Assembly (NCBI RefSeq): GCF_900105385.1
Contig: NZ_LT629772.1
Coordinates: 2,666,001 to 2,730,000, forward strand
Origin: Microlunatus soli
GTDB taxonomy: Bacteria > Actinomycetota > Actinomycetes > Propionibacteriales > Propionibacteriaceae
Length of the DNA stretch: 64,000 nt
Reading direction: 5' to 3'
This document shows positions 1-7,968 of this stretch, piece by piece (position 1 is the stretch's first letter; every line of letters begins with the position of its first letter). The notes beneath the pieces are model-generated. The model worked only from the letters and a program-made list of their open reading frames with translations. It did no database searches and was not told the DNA's origin. A program made the position numbers and the translations under genes.

Positions 1-1
1 C

Positions 2-592
2 GGACTGCCGGTCGACGAGGAAGCCGCCGCCGGGCCGGGCCATGCGGCGGGCGATACGGGCATCGGCGCTGGGGTGCTCGGGCTGAGCACGCCGGCCGTC
101 CTCGAGGTCGGCCCGCTGCTGCGCGAGCTGCTGCTCAGCTATGTGGACGGCGATCCGCAGGAGTCACCGGCCCGCCGACGGCTGCGCTCGGTGCTCCTTG
201 ATCAACTCCAACCGGCGACCGAGCGCAGCCTGCAACTGCCGACGCCGACCGACGACCGACTGCTCCGGGCTGCCGCCATCCTGGCCGAGCAGCCCGAGCT
301 GACGTCGATGCGGGAGCTCGCCCGCCGATGCGGGTGCAGCGACCGTACGCTGTCCCGACTCTGCCGTGATCAACTCGCCATGACGCTGCCACAGTGGCGG
401 ACCCAGATCCGATTGCACCGTGCGCTGCGGCTGCTCGCCGAGGGCGAGACCGTGACGGCGGTGGCCCGGGCCACGGGCTGGTCGACGCCCAGTGCGTTCA
501 TCGACGTCTTCCGCCGCGTGCTCGGCAGCACCCCGGGACGGGCCAGGCCGCACTCCCGGGCGAATCGAACGGACGGTCGTGCGGCAGGATAG
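2..592 (+). CDS. AraC-family transcriptional regulator (5' end outside window)
   Basis: The reading frame is open to the left edge of the window, so the N-terminus is missing; an internal GTG at 74 is not needed as a start. The visible part has the end of a sensor (cupin-like) region and then an AraC-type double helix-turn-helix: LLRAAAILAEQPELTSMREL and CGCSDRTLSRL form the first helix-turn-helix, and VTAVARATGWSTPSAFIDVF with the closing GSTPGRAR form the second. AraC proteins activate or repress nearby promoters in response to a small ligand. The stop at 590-592 lies 7 nt before the MATE exporter start, so the two are probably co-transcribed and the regulator may control export. The ligand is unknown. 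Confidence 0.85.
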   Translation, partial: GLPVDEEAAAGPGHAAGDTGIGAGVLGLSTPAVLEVGPLLRELLLSYVDGDPQESPARRRLRSVLLDQLQPATERSLQLPTPTDDRLLRAAAILAEQPELTSMRELARRCGCSDRTLSRLCRDQLAMTLPQWRTQIRLHRALRLLAEGETVTAVARATGWSTPSAFIDVFRRVLGSTPGRARPHSRANRTDGRAAG

Positions 593-599
593 GAGGCAA

Positions 600-1931
600 A
601 TGTCTGCTGCCGACGGAGTCCGACCGTCCAACCGCTCCGTCGACCGGGAGATCCTCGCCCTGGCGGTGCCCGCGTTCGCCACCCTGGTGTCGGAACCGGC
701 GCTGCTGCTGGCCGACTCGGCGATCATCGGGCACCTCGGCACCACCCAGCTCGCCGGTCTCGGTATCGCCGGCAACCTGCTCGGCATCCTGACCGGGCTG
801 AGCATCTTCCTCGCCTACGGCACCACCGGCACGGTGGCCCGCCGGCTCGGCGCCGGTGACAAACAGGCCGCGCTGGCCGGCGGCATCGACGGGATGGCGC
901 TCGCCGTGCTGCTCGGCGCCGCACTGTGCCTGCTGCTCCAGCTGCTGCTGCCGACCGTGATCGGTTGGTACGGCGCCGGCCCGGCTGTGGCCACGGCGGC
1001 AGAGCACTACCTCCGGGTCGCGGCCTGCGGCCTGCCGTCGGTGTTGTTGCTGTTGGCCTCCACCGGAGTCCTCCGCGGACTGCAGGACACCAAGACCCCG
1101 CTGGTGGTGGCGATCAGCTGCAATCTGATCAACATCGGACTCAACGTGCTGTTGGTCTACGGCCTGCACCTCGGCATCGCCGGATCGGCGACCGGCAGTC
1201 TGATCGCTCAGACCGCGAGCGCGGTATTCCTTTCGGTGGTGGTGATCCGGGCAGCCCGTCGACACGGCACCAAGATCAATTTCCGGCCGTACGGCATCCT
1301 GCACGCGGCCCGCGCCGGCTTCTGGCTGATGCTGCGCACGGCAACCCTGCAACTCTCGATCACCGTGACGACCGCCGTGGCCGCCGGGATCGGCGCGGTG
1401 GCGCTGGCGACCCACCAGGTGGTGAACAGCCTGTGGACGTTCCTGGCGTTTGCCCTGGACGCGCTGGCGATCGCCGCGCAGGCTGTGATCGGGCGCTACC
1501 TCGGCGCCGGGAATGTGATCATGGTCCGCAGACTGACCGGGCGGATGATCGGCTGGGGCATCGGTGCCGGCCTGGTCTTCGGTGTCATCGTCGCGGTCGC
1601 GCGACCGTTGTACGACCAGCTGTTCTCCCCCGACCCCGCTGTCCAGGAGCTGTTGTTCCGGGTGCTGTTGGTGGTCGCCTGTTGCACGCCCATTGCCGGC
1701 GTGGTGTTCGTCCTGGACGGCGTCCTGATCGGCGCCGGCGACGGCCGCTACCTCGCGCTCGCCGGCCTGATCGCGATGCTCGCCTATCTGCCGTTGGCGA
1801 TTGGAGTGCATGCCACCGGCGCCGGGCTGGTGTGGCTGTGGCTGGCCTTCGGCTGCTTCATGCTGGCCCGGATGATCACCCTGGTCGTCCGCGCCCGAGG
1901 CACCCGGTGGATGCGGACCGGCGCCCGCTGA
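600..1931 (+). CDS. MATE-family multidrug efflux transporter (DinF-like)
   Basis: Encodes a 443-residue polytopic membrane protein with about 12 hydrophobic segments, the usual MATE length. Family marks include the N-terminal REILALAVPAFATLVSEPAL, the segment ADSAIIGHLGTTQLAGLGI, and the repeat-like ATHQVVNSLW in the second half. MATE proteins exchange cations (Na+ or H+) for drugs or metabolites across the cytoplasmic membrane; the start LALAVPA and the DSAIIGHLG segment resemble the DinF branch. The ATG at 600 is chosen because AGGAGG (592-597) precedes it; an open extension upstream overlaps the AraC gene and looks non-coding. It follows the AraC gene by 7 nt. The substrate cannot be read from the sequence. 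Confidence 0.92.
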   Translation: MSAADGVRPSNRSVDREILALAVPAFATLVSEPALLLADSAIIGHLGTTQLAGLGIAGNLLGILTGLSIFLAYGTTGTVARRLGAGDKQAALAGGIDGMALAVLLGAALCLLLQLLLPTVIGWYGAGPAVATAAEHYLRVAACGLPSVLLLLASTGVLRGLQDTKTPLVVAISCNLINIGLNVLLVYGLHLGIAGSATGSLIAQTASAVFLSVVVIRAARRHGTKINFRPYGILHAARAGFWLMLRTATLQLSITVTTAVAAGIGAVALATHQVVNSLWTFLAFALDALAIAAQAVIGRYLGAGNVIMVRRLTGRMIGWGIGAGLVFGVIVAVARPLYDQLFSPDPAVQELLFRVLLVVACCTPIAGVVFVLDGVLIGAGDGRYLALAGLIAMLAYLPLAIGVHATGAGLVWLWLAFGCFMLARMITLVVRARGTRWMRTGAR

Positions 1932-1952
1932 TCGAGCAGACCGGCGGCCGGG

Positions 1953-2273
1953 TCACGGGTCTTCGGGCGGACTCGAGAGTCCGCCCAGTGCAATGTGCGC
2001 GTTGGCCAGGGGACGCGCGGTGAGGTGAATCATCAGCCTGCTGCGTCGGAGCCAGGAGTGCGCGGTGTCGAGCGCTGCCGGAGCGTCCCCGGCGAACGGA
2101 CCGTCTTCGATCACCAGGGCCTCGCGCAACCCCGGATCGCGGCAGAGTCGTTGGAGTGCGTCGACCTGATCGGACAACAGGTCGAGGTCGCGGCAGACGC
2201 GAGCAATGGCATCGTTCAGGTCAACGCCCGCAACCGGTCGGTTCGCTTGATGTCCGTTGAATCCGAGGTCCAT
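1953..2273 (-). CDS. Hypothetical protein following the SMR pair
   Basis: A 106-residue soluble protein beginning MDLGFNGHQANRPVAGVDLN. It is rich in charged helices (DAIARVCRDLDLLSDQVDAL, LQRLCRDPGLREALVI) and has no membrane segment. It starts 19 nt after the second SMR gene stops and is on the same strand, so it is probably the last gene of the tetR-SMR-SMR unit. Longer upstream starts exist (to 2318) but would run into the SMR gene. I do not recognise a family; its place suggests an accessory to the exporter, but nothing in the sequence proves that. Confidence 0.55.
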   Translation of the reverse strand: MDLGFNGHQANRPVAGVDLNDAIARVCRDLDLLSDQVDALQRLCRDPGLREALVIEDGPFAGDAPAALDTAHSWLRRSRLMIHLTARPLANAHIALGGLSSPPEDP

Positions 2274-2292
2274 GTCGAACGCGCCGCCTCGC

Positions 2293-2607
2293 TTATCCGA
2301 GCTCGATGAGGACGACACCGCCGATGATCAGGGCGATACCGGCGATCATCCGTTTGGTCAACGGCTCTTTCCAGATGGCGCGGGCGAGCACGGCAACCAG
2401 TGCGATGCCGGCAGCGGTCCAGATCCCGTACGCCACAGCGACGGGCAGGCCGGTGCGCAGGGTGAACGCAAGGAACAGGAAGGCCAACCCGTACCCGGCA
2501 CCGACAGGGATCAACCAGGCTCGCCGCGGAGAGGTCGCGGCGGCACGCAGGCTGAGCGTGGCGGCGATCTCGGCGGCAACGGCCGCCGCCAGCCACACCC
2601 AGCTCAT
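2293..2607 (-). CDS. Small multidrug resistance (SMR) transporter subunit B
   Basis: A 104-residue protein with four hydrophobic helices, the standard SMR size. The conserved membrane glutamate is present in helix 1 (VAAEIAAT, E13), equivalent to E14 of EmrE, and helix 3 has the family signature AVAYGIWTAAGIA. It starts at an ATG overlapping the stop of the preceding SMR gene by 4 nt, which implies translational coupling and a heterodimeric pump of the EbrAB/YkkCD type. Such pumps exchange protons for cationic drugs or, in the Gdx branch, guanidinium; which applies here is not decided by sequence. Probably repressed by the upstream TetR protein. Confidence 0.9.
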   Translation of the reverse strand: MSWVWLAAAVAAEIAATLSLRAAATSPRRAWLIPVGAGYGLAFLFLAFTLRTGLPVAVAYGIWTAAGIALVAVLARAIWKEPLTKRMIAGIALIIGGVVLIELG

Positions 2608-2954
2608 GCTGTGGTTCCCGGACCGGGTCGGGCCCGCTGGATGGACCCGGTCTCGACCACGAACGCGCCCGCGACGACCATCCCGAGGCCGATCACCGAT
2701 GTCGCGCTGAGGACTTCACCGAAGATCAACCCACCGAGCAGTGCGGTGACTGCGACGCCGGCGGCGCCCCAGATGCCGTAGGCGATCGCCAGCCGCATAC
2801 CCGAGCGAAGAGCGCGCCCGAGAAGGGCGAACGCTGCCAGGTAGCTGAACACGACCCCCAAGATCAATTGGGGGTGATCGATGGCGGCGCGCAGCAGCAC
2901 GGTGCCGATGACCTCACCGAGGATGGCGCCGAACAGCAACAGCCACGACTTCAT
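2604..2954 (-). CDS. Small multidrug resistance (SMR) transporter subunit A
   Basis: A 116-residue four-helix SMR protein. The essential glutamate sits in helix 1 (FGAILGEVIGT, E14) and helix 3 carries RLAIAYGIWGAAGVAV. A short charged tail follows helix 4 (about 12 residues), longer than in its partner. The ATG at 2954 overlaps the TetR stop by 4 nt, and its own stop overlaps the next SMR gene by 4 nt, so tetR, this gene and its partner are one coupled operon. Paired non-identical SMR genes normally form an asymmetric dimer with each subunit in opposite membrane orientation. Regulation is expected through the palindrome before tetR. Confidence 0.9.
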   Translation of the reverse strand: MKSWLLLFGAILGEVIGTVLLRAAIDHPQLILGVVFSYLAAFALLGRALRSGMRLAIAYGIWGAAGVAVTALLGGLIFGEVLSATSVIGLGMVVAGAFVVETGSIQRARPGPGTTA

Positions 2955-3514
2955 GGTGCGTCCTTCGTCGCGGCCGCCGCCTGATCGACCAGAGCCAAGG
3001 CGTGCGAGCGCACCGCACCCAGGTCCGCTGCCGGGAAGACCCCGGTCGCCTCGGACATCCAGGCACCGTCCGCGCAGAAGCGGGCTGTTGTCAACAACGC
3101 CGTCGCGGCGGGTGGCGCGCCGTCGGTGGCGAACCACGGGCCGAGATGGGGCCGCCAGGCCGCGGTCAGCGTCGGTTTGTAGAGGGCGTCGGAGAAGATC
3201 CAGTAGTCGGCCCGCGACACCTCCGCCGTGGTTGCCACCGTCACATAGGCGCGATACCGCTCACACGGCGTCAACGCGTCCGGTGTGCTGCCCGTACAGT
3301 CCCGGAGCAACTGGTCCCAATGCTGCGCCGCATGCTCGACCAGGCCGACCATCAACGCTTCCTTGCTGGGGAAGTAGTACATCAGCCCCGGCTTGGTCAG
3401 CCCGGCCCGCTGCGCCACCGACTCCAGGGAAACCGTCACGCCCTGCACCGAGGAGTTCTCCTCGGCCAGTTCCTTGGCAGCCAGCAGGATTCGGTCCCGG
3501 GTATCACGTGCCAC
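2951..3514 (-). CDS. TetR-family repressor of the SMR operon
   Basis: A 187-residue TetR regulator. The N-terminal helix-turn-helix covers about residues 8-55, with VTVSLESVAQRAGLTKPGLM followed by YYFPSKEALM, the classical TetR recognition helix and YxxFxSKE motif. The remainder is an all-helical ligand domain with several Trp and aromatic residues (DYWIFSDALY), suited to a hydrophobic or cationic ligand. GTG start; an imperfect 22-bp palindrome begins 7 nt upstream, so the repressor probably controls its own operon. The following SMR gene overlaps its stop. By analogy with other TetR-SMR units it would release DNA on binding a pump substrate; the ligand is unknown. Confidence 0.9.
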   Translation of the reverse strand: MARDTRDRILLAAKELAEENSSVQGVTVSLESVAQRAGLTKPGLMYYFPSKEALMVGLVEHAAQHWDQLLRDCTGSTPDALTPCERYRAYVTVATTAEVSRADYWIFSDALYKPTLTAAWRPHLGPWFATDGAPPAATALLTTARFCADGAWMSEATGVFPAADLGAVRSHALALVDQAAAATKDAP

Positions 3515-3521
3515 GTCACGA

Positions 3522-3543
3522 CTTTACCATTCGGAAGGTAAAG
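3522..3543. promoter_or_regulatory. TetR operator (imperfect palindrome)
   Basis: The 22-bp element CTTTACC-N8-GGTAAAG pairs 9 of 11 positions per arm and lies immediately upstream of the GTG start of the tetR gene on the minus strand. Inside it, read on the minus strand, TAAAGT sits 6 nt before the start codon and could be the -10 box of a leaderless transcript, so repressor binding would cover the promoter. Confidence 0.65.
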
Positions 3544-3596
3544 CGATCGAGCCGCGACCTCGCCCGCCGCCTACTGCGTCGGGCCGACCGGAGCCG

Positions 3597-3612
3597 TAGA
3601 ATGGTAGTCCAT
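3597..3612 (+). promoter_or_regulatory. Promoter -10 and GntR operator before the GntR gene
   Basis: TAGAAT (3597-3602) fits a -10 box. It is followed by GGTAGTCCAT (3603-3612), which has the form GGTA-NN-CCAT. The same form recurs at 4330-4339 before the amidohydrolase gene. A shared motif at exactly these two promoters supports autoregulation plus control of the enzyme. Confidence 0.5.
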
Positions 3613-3628
3613 TTGGAGGGTGAGGCCG

Positions 3629-4264
3629 ATGACCGAAGAGTTCGAAGCGCATTCGGAGCGGGTGGTCCGGCAGGTGCGAGACGAGATCATCGACGGACTG
3701 CGTGCCCCGGGCAGCAAGCTTGTCGAGCGGGAGATCGCCGCCGAACTGGGGGTCAGTCGGATCCCGGTCCGCGACGCCCTCCGCGAGTTGGTCGCCGAAG
3801 GACTGGTCACACCTCGACCCCGGACCTGGGCGGTCGTCCGCGAGTTCAGTGCCGCCGATGTCGCCGACCTGATCGAGGTCCGATCGGCGTTCGAGGGGCT
3901 GACCTTCCGGCTCGCCGCGACCCGCGCCACCCGCGAAGGACAGCAGCGACTGCGTGCCGTTCTGGACCGCGAGTGGCAGGCCGCCCGGGACGGCGAGGCG
4001 CGGCTCGCACGACGCGCCGCTGCCGACTTCCACGACGTGGTCGCCGAGCTGTCGGCCAACGATCTGCTGCAGGAGTTGCATCGCACCCTGCGCAGCCGGC
4101 TGCGGTGGCTGCTGGTGCAACACGACGACCTACTGGCCGTTGCACAGGAGCATCAGGAGCTGTACGACGCGATCACGGCGCGAGACACCGTCGCGATCGA
4201 CGAGCTGGTTGCCGAACACCTGCGCAGCAGCGCACGGCTGGCGGCCCAGGCTCACGGCAACTGA
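3629..4264 (+). CDS. GntR-family (FCD) transcriptional regulator
   Basis: A 211-residue regulator. The N-terminal winged helix (about residues 8-70) shows IIDGLRAPGSKLVEREIAAE and GVSRIPVRDALRELVAEGLV, typical of GntR. The C-terminal FCD helical domain has the metal or carboxylate-binding pattern: ADFHDVVAEL around residue 130 and EHQELYDAI and EHLRSS near the end. FCD regulators usually bind organic acids or related metabolites. ATG at 3629 is chosen because GGAGGG (3615-3620) sits 8 nt upstream; a GTG at 3620 overlaps that site. The divergence-free arrangement with the amidohydrolase 81 nt downstream, and the shared GGTA-NN-CCAT element, point to control of that enzyme. Confidence 0.9.
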   Translation: MTEEFEAHSERVVRQVRDEIIDGLRAPGSKLVEREIAAELGVSRIPVRDALRELVAEGLVTPRPRTWAVVREFSAADVADLIEVRSAFEGLTFRLAATRATREGQQRLRAVLDREWQAARDGEARLARRAAADFHDVVAELSANDLLQELHRTLRSRLRWLLVQHDDLLAVAQEHQELYDAITARDTVAIDELVAEHLRSSARLAAQAHGN

Positions 4265-4329
4265 GCTCGCGCCCGTCCAGCGGCCGTTCGGAGCCAGCCG
4301 GCAGTCGAATCGTGATCGCTCGATAGTTC

Positions 4330-4339
4330 GGTATACCAT
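4330..4339. promoter_or_regulatory. GntR operator overlapping the amidohydrolase promoter
   Basis: GGTATACCAT matches the GGTA-NN-CCAT element at 3603-3612. TATACC within it could serve as the -10 of a leaderless message, because the GTG start follows only 6 nt after the element and no separate ribosome binding site is visible. Confidence 0.5.
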
Positions 4340-4345
4340 CTTGGA

Positions 4346-5569
4346 GTGCCCAAGCTGACCGTTGCCAACATTCGCCCCTGGGGAGCCGACCCCGTCGACT
4401 TGACGATCGTCGACGGCGTGATCTCCGATATCGCACCGACCGCCGAGCTGACCGGCTCGGCCGACGGCGCGATGTCGTCCGTCGCGGCGGCCGATGCCAG
4501 CCGGATCGACGGCCGCGGGCTGCTGGCACTCCCCGGTCTGGTGAACACGCACGCGCACGTCGACAAGAGCTGGTGGGGACAGCCGTGGGTGTCCTACGGC
4601 GGCCGGCCGACGACACAGGGCCGGATCGCTCACGAACGTGCCGAACGCGACAAGTACGGCATCCCCAACCCGGACTCGACCCAGGCCGTACTCCGCGAGT
4701 TCCTCCGGCACGGCACAACGCTGGTCCGCACCCATGTCGATGTCGATCTTGGAGTCGGGCTGCGCGGGATCGAGGTCGTCCAGCAGGCGGCCGAAGCGCT
4801 GGGCGGTGCGGTCGAGATCGAGGTCGTCGCCTTTCCGCAGGACGGCGTGATCCGACGACCGGGCGTCCTGGAGCTGCTGGACAAGGCTGCGGCCGGCGGC
4901 GCGGCCAACATCGGCGGCCTGGATCCGGCATCGATCGACCGTGACCCGGTCGCCCAGCTCGACGGCTTGTTCGAGATCGCCGAACGGCACGGCGTAGGCA
5001 TCGACATCCATCTGCACGACGGTGGCCAGCTGGGCATCTTCCAGTACGAGTTGATCATCGACCGGGTCCGGCGCAGCGGACTGCGCAACAAGATCAACAT
5101 CTCGCACGGCTTCGCCCTCGGGGAGGTGCCGGACAGTCAACGCGGCGAGCTGTTGGCCGGTCTGGCCGACGCCGGGATCACGTGGACCACCGTTGCCCCG
5201 GTCGGATCCCGGCCGCTGCCCTGGCGCCAGCTGCGGGAGCTGGGCATCGGTGTCGGCCTCGGCACCGACGGCATCCGCGATCTCTGGTCCCCGTACGGCG
5301 ACGGGGACATCCTGCGGGTCGCCAACAACTTCGCCCGGCTGCACGGCATCCGCACCGACGAGGACATCGCCTACGCCGTCGAGCTGGCCACCAGTCGGGC
5401 AGCCGGCTTCGTCCATCGCGAGCAGCACGACCTGACCGTCGGCAGCCGCGGGGACGTGGTACTGCTGGACGCCGAGAACGTCCAGGATGCGCTGATCCGG
5501 GCGCCGCGCCGCGAACTCGTCGTCGCCGCGGGCCGGGTTGTCACCCGCGCCGGCAAGGTGCTGATCTGA
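4346..5569 (+). CDS. Cytosine-deaminase-like metal-dependent amidohydrolase
   Basis: A 407-residue amidohydrolase-superfamily enzyme. The metal ligands are visible: NTHAHVDKSWW (H69, H71), HLHDGG, the SHGFALGEV histidine, and the catalytic aspartate in GLGTDGIRDLWSPYGDGD. This pattern (HAHVDKS, FPQDG, GTDxIRDxWxPYGxGD) belongs to the cytosine deaminase/N-isopropylammelide hydrolase/isoxanthopterin deaminase branch, which removes amino groups from N-heterocycles. The DLWSPYGDGD pocket segment resembles CodA. GTG start with only GGAG overlapping it, consistent with a leaderless message. It lies 81 nt downstream of a GntR gene with a matching operator, so it is probably substrate-induced. The true substrate (cytosine, pterin or a triazine-like compound) cannot be told. 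Confidence 0.85.
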   Translation: MPKLTVANIRPWGADPVDLTIVDGVISDIAPTAELTGSADGAMSSVAAADASRIDGRGLLALPGLVNTHAHVDKSWWGQPWVSYGGRPTTQGRIAHERAERDKYGIPNPDSTQAVLREFLRHGTTLVRTHVDVDLGVGLRGIEVVQQAAEALGGAVEIEVVAFPQDGVIRRPGVLELLDKAAAGGAANIGGLDPASIDRDPVAQLDGLFEIAERHGVGIDIHLHDGGQLGIFQYELIIDRVRRSGLRNKINISHGFALGEVPDSQRGELLAGLADAGITWTTVAPVGSRPLPWRQLRELGIGVGLGTDGIRDLWSPYGDGDILRVANNFARLHGIRTDEDIAYAVELATSRAAGFVHREQHDLTVGSRGDVVLLDAENVQDALIRAPRRELVVAAGRVVTRAGKVLI

Positions 5570-5682
5570 TCACTGCACAATGAGAGCTGCGTTTGTCGAG
5601 GGACCGTGACCACATCGGATCCGACGCTTCGACGCCCCAGGACCCGAGGAAACGTTGAGGAGAAGGGAAGTAGTCACCGATC

Positions 5683-7011
5683 GTGCCGAGCACAACTGAG
5701 GTGAAACGTCGTCCTGGGCTGCTGGCGGCGGCCGCCTCGCTGCGAGGCAATCGTCCGTTCGCCCTGCTCTGGGTCTCCAATCTGTTCTTCTTCGCCGGCG
5801 CCTGGTCGCAGACCCTGGTGCTGGGCTGGATGGCGTTCCAGATCACCGGCTCGGAGATGAAGGTGGCGATCTTCACCGCGGCCCGGCTGGCACCGCTGCT
5901 GATCGGTCCGTTCGCCGGGGCGTTCGCCGATCGACACAATCGTGTCCGGTTGCTGATCCTGGCAGCCGGCTGGGCGATGATCGCCGTTGCCGGGGTTGCC
6001 GCGCTGGCGTCGGTGGCAACGGTGCCCTATTGGGCCTTGGTGATCGGCGGCTTCGCGATCGGTCTGGCCCAGTCACCGTCGCAGCCGGCTCGGGCGTCGC
6101 TGGTGTTGGAACTGGTCGGCCGCCGCAACCTCAGCAACGCCAACGCACTGAACGCGCTGGCGATGAACATGACCCAGGTGTTCGGACCGGCGATCGGTGG
6201 CGCGATGATCAGCACCGTCGGCGCGGCGGCGGCGTTGTGGATCTCCACCGGTTGGTACGCGATCTCGCTGGTCCTGCTGCTTCCGCTGCGTGGGCTGGGT
6301 GCGGCCGTGCACCGCTCGACCGAGTCCACCCTGGCGATGGTGACCGGAGGGATCCGGGCCATCACCCGCAACCGGCTGGCCTCGGCGGTGCTGCTGGTCA
6401 CCCTGGCAGCGAACACGCTGTTGTGGCCGATCTACCAGGCCTTCATGCCGGTGTTCGCCGACGAACAACTGGGTCTGGACGCGGCCGGCCTGGGCGCCCT
6501 GCTGACCTGCGGCGGAGTCGGCGGTCTGGTCGGTGCGCTGATCATCGCCGGAATGGGCGACTTCCGCGCCAAGGGCGGCGTGTTCGTGATCGGAACCGCT
6601 TGCTGGGCGGCGATGTGGGCGATCTTCGCCCTGTCCCATCATCCGGCGGTGTCCTTCGTCGCGATGGCCGGGATCGGACTGGCCAGCGCGGCCTTCGGTG
6701 TGTTGCAGACCACACTGCTGTTGATGACCACCGAACCTGCGCTACACGGTCGCGCCCTCGGCCTGCAGGAACTCGCGATCGGCATCATGCCGCTGTCCTC
6801 GCTGCTGCTCGGCGTGATCGCCGAACGCCTCGGCGTCGGCTGGACCACGTTCGGCTGTGCTCTGTTGCTGATCGCGTTCCTGACGACGTTGGCGTTCCGG
6901 GTCCCGAACCTGCTGCCGTACAGCGGGATCGAGGACGGGAACGCGCCGAGCGAGACAACGCAGGAGCCACCGGACGGCGAGATCGATGCCGCTCCCGGCA
7001 TGCCGGCGTGA
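5683..7011 (+). CDS. MFS transporter of the EntS-like (MFS_3) type
   Basis: A 442-residue membrane protein with 12 predicted segments. The N-terminus ASLRGNRPFALLWVSNLFFF and the A-motif region GAFADRHNRVRLLILAAGWA are typical of the MFS_3 exporter group that includes enterobactin exporter EntS. The C-terminal tail (about 30 residues, rich in E, P and D) is cytoplasmic. GTG start at 5683 is used; AGGAGAAGGGA lies rather far upstream (14 nt), and a GTG at 5701 is an alternative. It is 113 nt downstream of the amidohydrolase and 50 nt upstream of the PabC-like gene. The exported substrate is unknown. Confidence 0.85.
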   Translation: MPSTTEVKRRPGLLAAAASLRGNRPFALLWVSNLFFFAGAWSQTLVLGWMAFQITGSEMKVAIFTAARLAPLLIGPFAGAFADRHNRVRLLILAAGWAMIAVAGVAALASVATVPYWALVIGGFAIGLAQSPSQPARASLVLELVGRRNLSNANALNALAMNMTQVFGPAIGGAMISTVGAAAALWISTGWYAISLVLLLPLRGLGAAVHRSTESTLAMVTGGIRAITRNRLASAVLLVTLAANTLLWPIYQAFMPVFADEQLGLDAAGLGALLTCGGVGGLVGALIIAGMGDFRAKGGVFVIGTACWAAMWAIFALSHHPAVSFVAMAGIGLASAAFGVLQTTLLLMTTEPALHGRALGLQELAIGIMPLSSLLLGVIAERLGVGWTTFGCALLLIAFLTTLAFRVPNLLPYSGIEDGNAPSETTQEPPDGEIDAAPGMPA

Positions 7012-7061
7012 TTGAATCGAGGCTCGACGCGAACTCCCGTACGCGAAGGAACGGTGCCTCG

Positions 7062-7949
7062 ATGAGCAAGTCCACATTGGTGATCGTCGACCCGGCCACC
7101 CCGTTGCCTCCGGGCACGCCCGAGCACGCCGGTCGACTACGACTCGCCGACCCGGACCAGCCCCAGGTGCTGGTGTCCGACCTCGGCGTCACCCGCGGCG
7201 ACGGCATCTTCGAGACCTTCGGCGTTGTCGGCGGGGACATTCAGGCGATGGAGCCGCACCTGCGTCGGTTGCTCAATTCCGCGGTGTTGCTGGATCTGCC
7301 CGAACTTGATCTTGAAGCGCTGGAACGCGCGGTCCGGTTGGCCGTCGCCGAGCATCCCGACGACGAACTGCTGGTCAAGCTGATCGTCACCCGCGGTGTC
7401 GAAGGCACTGGCCGGCCGACGGCCTGGGCCTACGGCTTCATCGGCGAGGACTACAGCCCGCGCCGACTCGACGGGATCGCGGTCGTCACCCTGGACCGGG
7501 GCTACCGGCACGACATCGCCCAGACCTCACCCTGGCTGTTGCAGGGCGCCAAGACGCTGTCCTACGCGGTCAACAAGGCGGTGCTCCGCGAGGCGGCACG
7601 GCGCGGCGCAGAGGACGTGATCTTCCTCAGCACCGACGGCTACGTCCTGGAGGGGCCGAGCTCGACGGTGATCATCCGCACCGGCGACACCTTCGTCACC
7701 CCGCGGACCGACCAGGGCATCCTCGAGGGCACGACGCAGCACGCCCTGTTCGGCATCGTCACCGACCTCGGCTACACCGCCGACTATCGCTACCTGCGTA
7801 GCGAAGAGCTGACCTCGGCCGACGGTCTGTGGCTGGTCTCCAGCGGCCAGCAGATCGCGCCGATCATCAGCCTCGACGGGCAGCAGATCCCGCACGACCC
7901 GGAGCTCACCCAGACCCTGTTGAAGCGGCTGCAGTCCCGCGACTCCTGA
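7062..7949 (+). CDS. pabC: Class IV aminotransferase, probable 4-amino-4-deoxychorismate lyase
   Basis: A 295-residue fold-type IV PLP enzyme. It has VLVSDLGVTRGDGIFETFGV near the N-terminus (substrate loop), the PLP lysine in LQGAKTLSYAVNKAV, the glutamate-containing EDVIFLSTDGYVLEGPSSTV, and the phosphate-binding GILEGTTQ. This order fits PabC, which cleaves 4-amino-4-deoxychorismate to 4-aminobenzoate and pyruvate in folate synthesis, and is also close to D-amino-acid and branched-chain aminotransferases. The presence of TRGDGIFETF favours the PabC group. ATG at 7062 chosen; an open extension to 6030 overlaps the MFS gene. GAAGGAA lies 10 nt before the start. Assignment between PabC and other class IV enzymes is moderately firm. 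Confidence 0.8.
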   Translation: MSKSTLVIVDPATPLPPGTPEHAGRLRLADPDQPQVLVSDLGVTRGDGIFETFGVVGGDIQAMEPHLRRLLNSAVLLDLPELDLEALERAVRLAVAEHPDDELLVKLIVTRGVEGTGRPTAWAYGFIGEDYSPRRLDGIAVVTLDRGYRHDIAQTSPWLLQGAKTLSYAVNKAVLREAARRGAEDVIFLSTDGYVLEGPSSTVIIRTGDTFVTPRTDQGILEGTTQHALFGIVTDLGYTADYRYLRSEELTSADGLWLVSSGQQIAPIISLDGQQIPHDPELTQTLLKRLQSRDS

Positions 7950-7968
7950 ACGGTGCGCGAGCCGGTGA

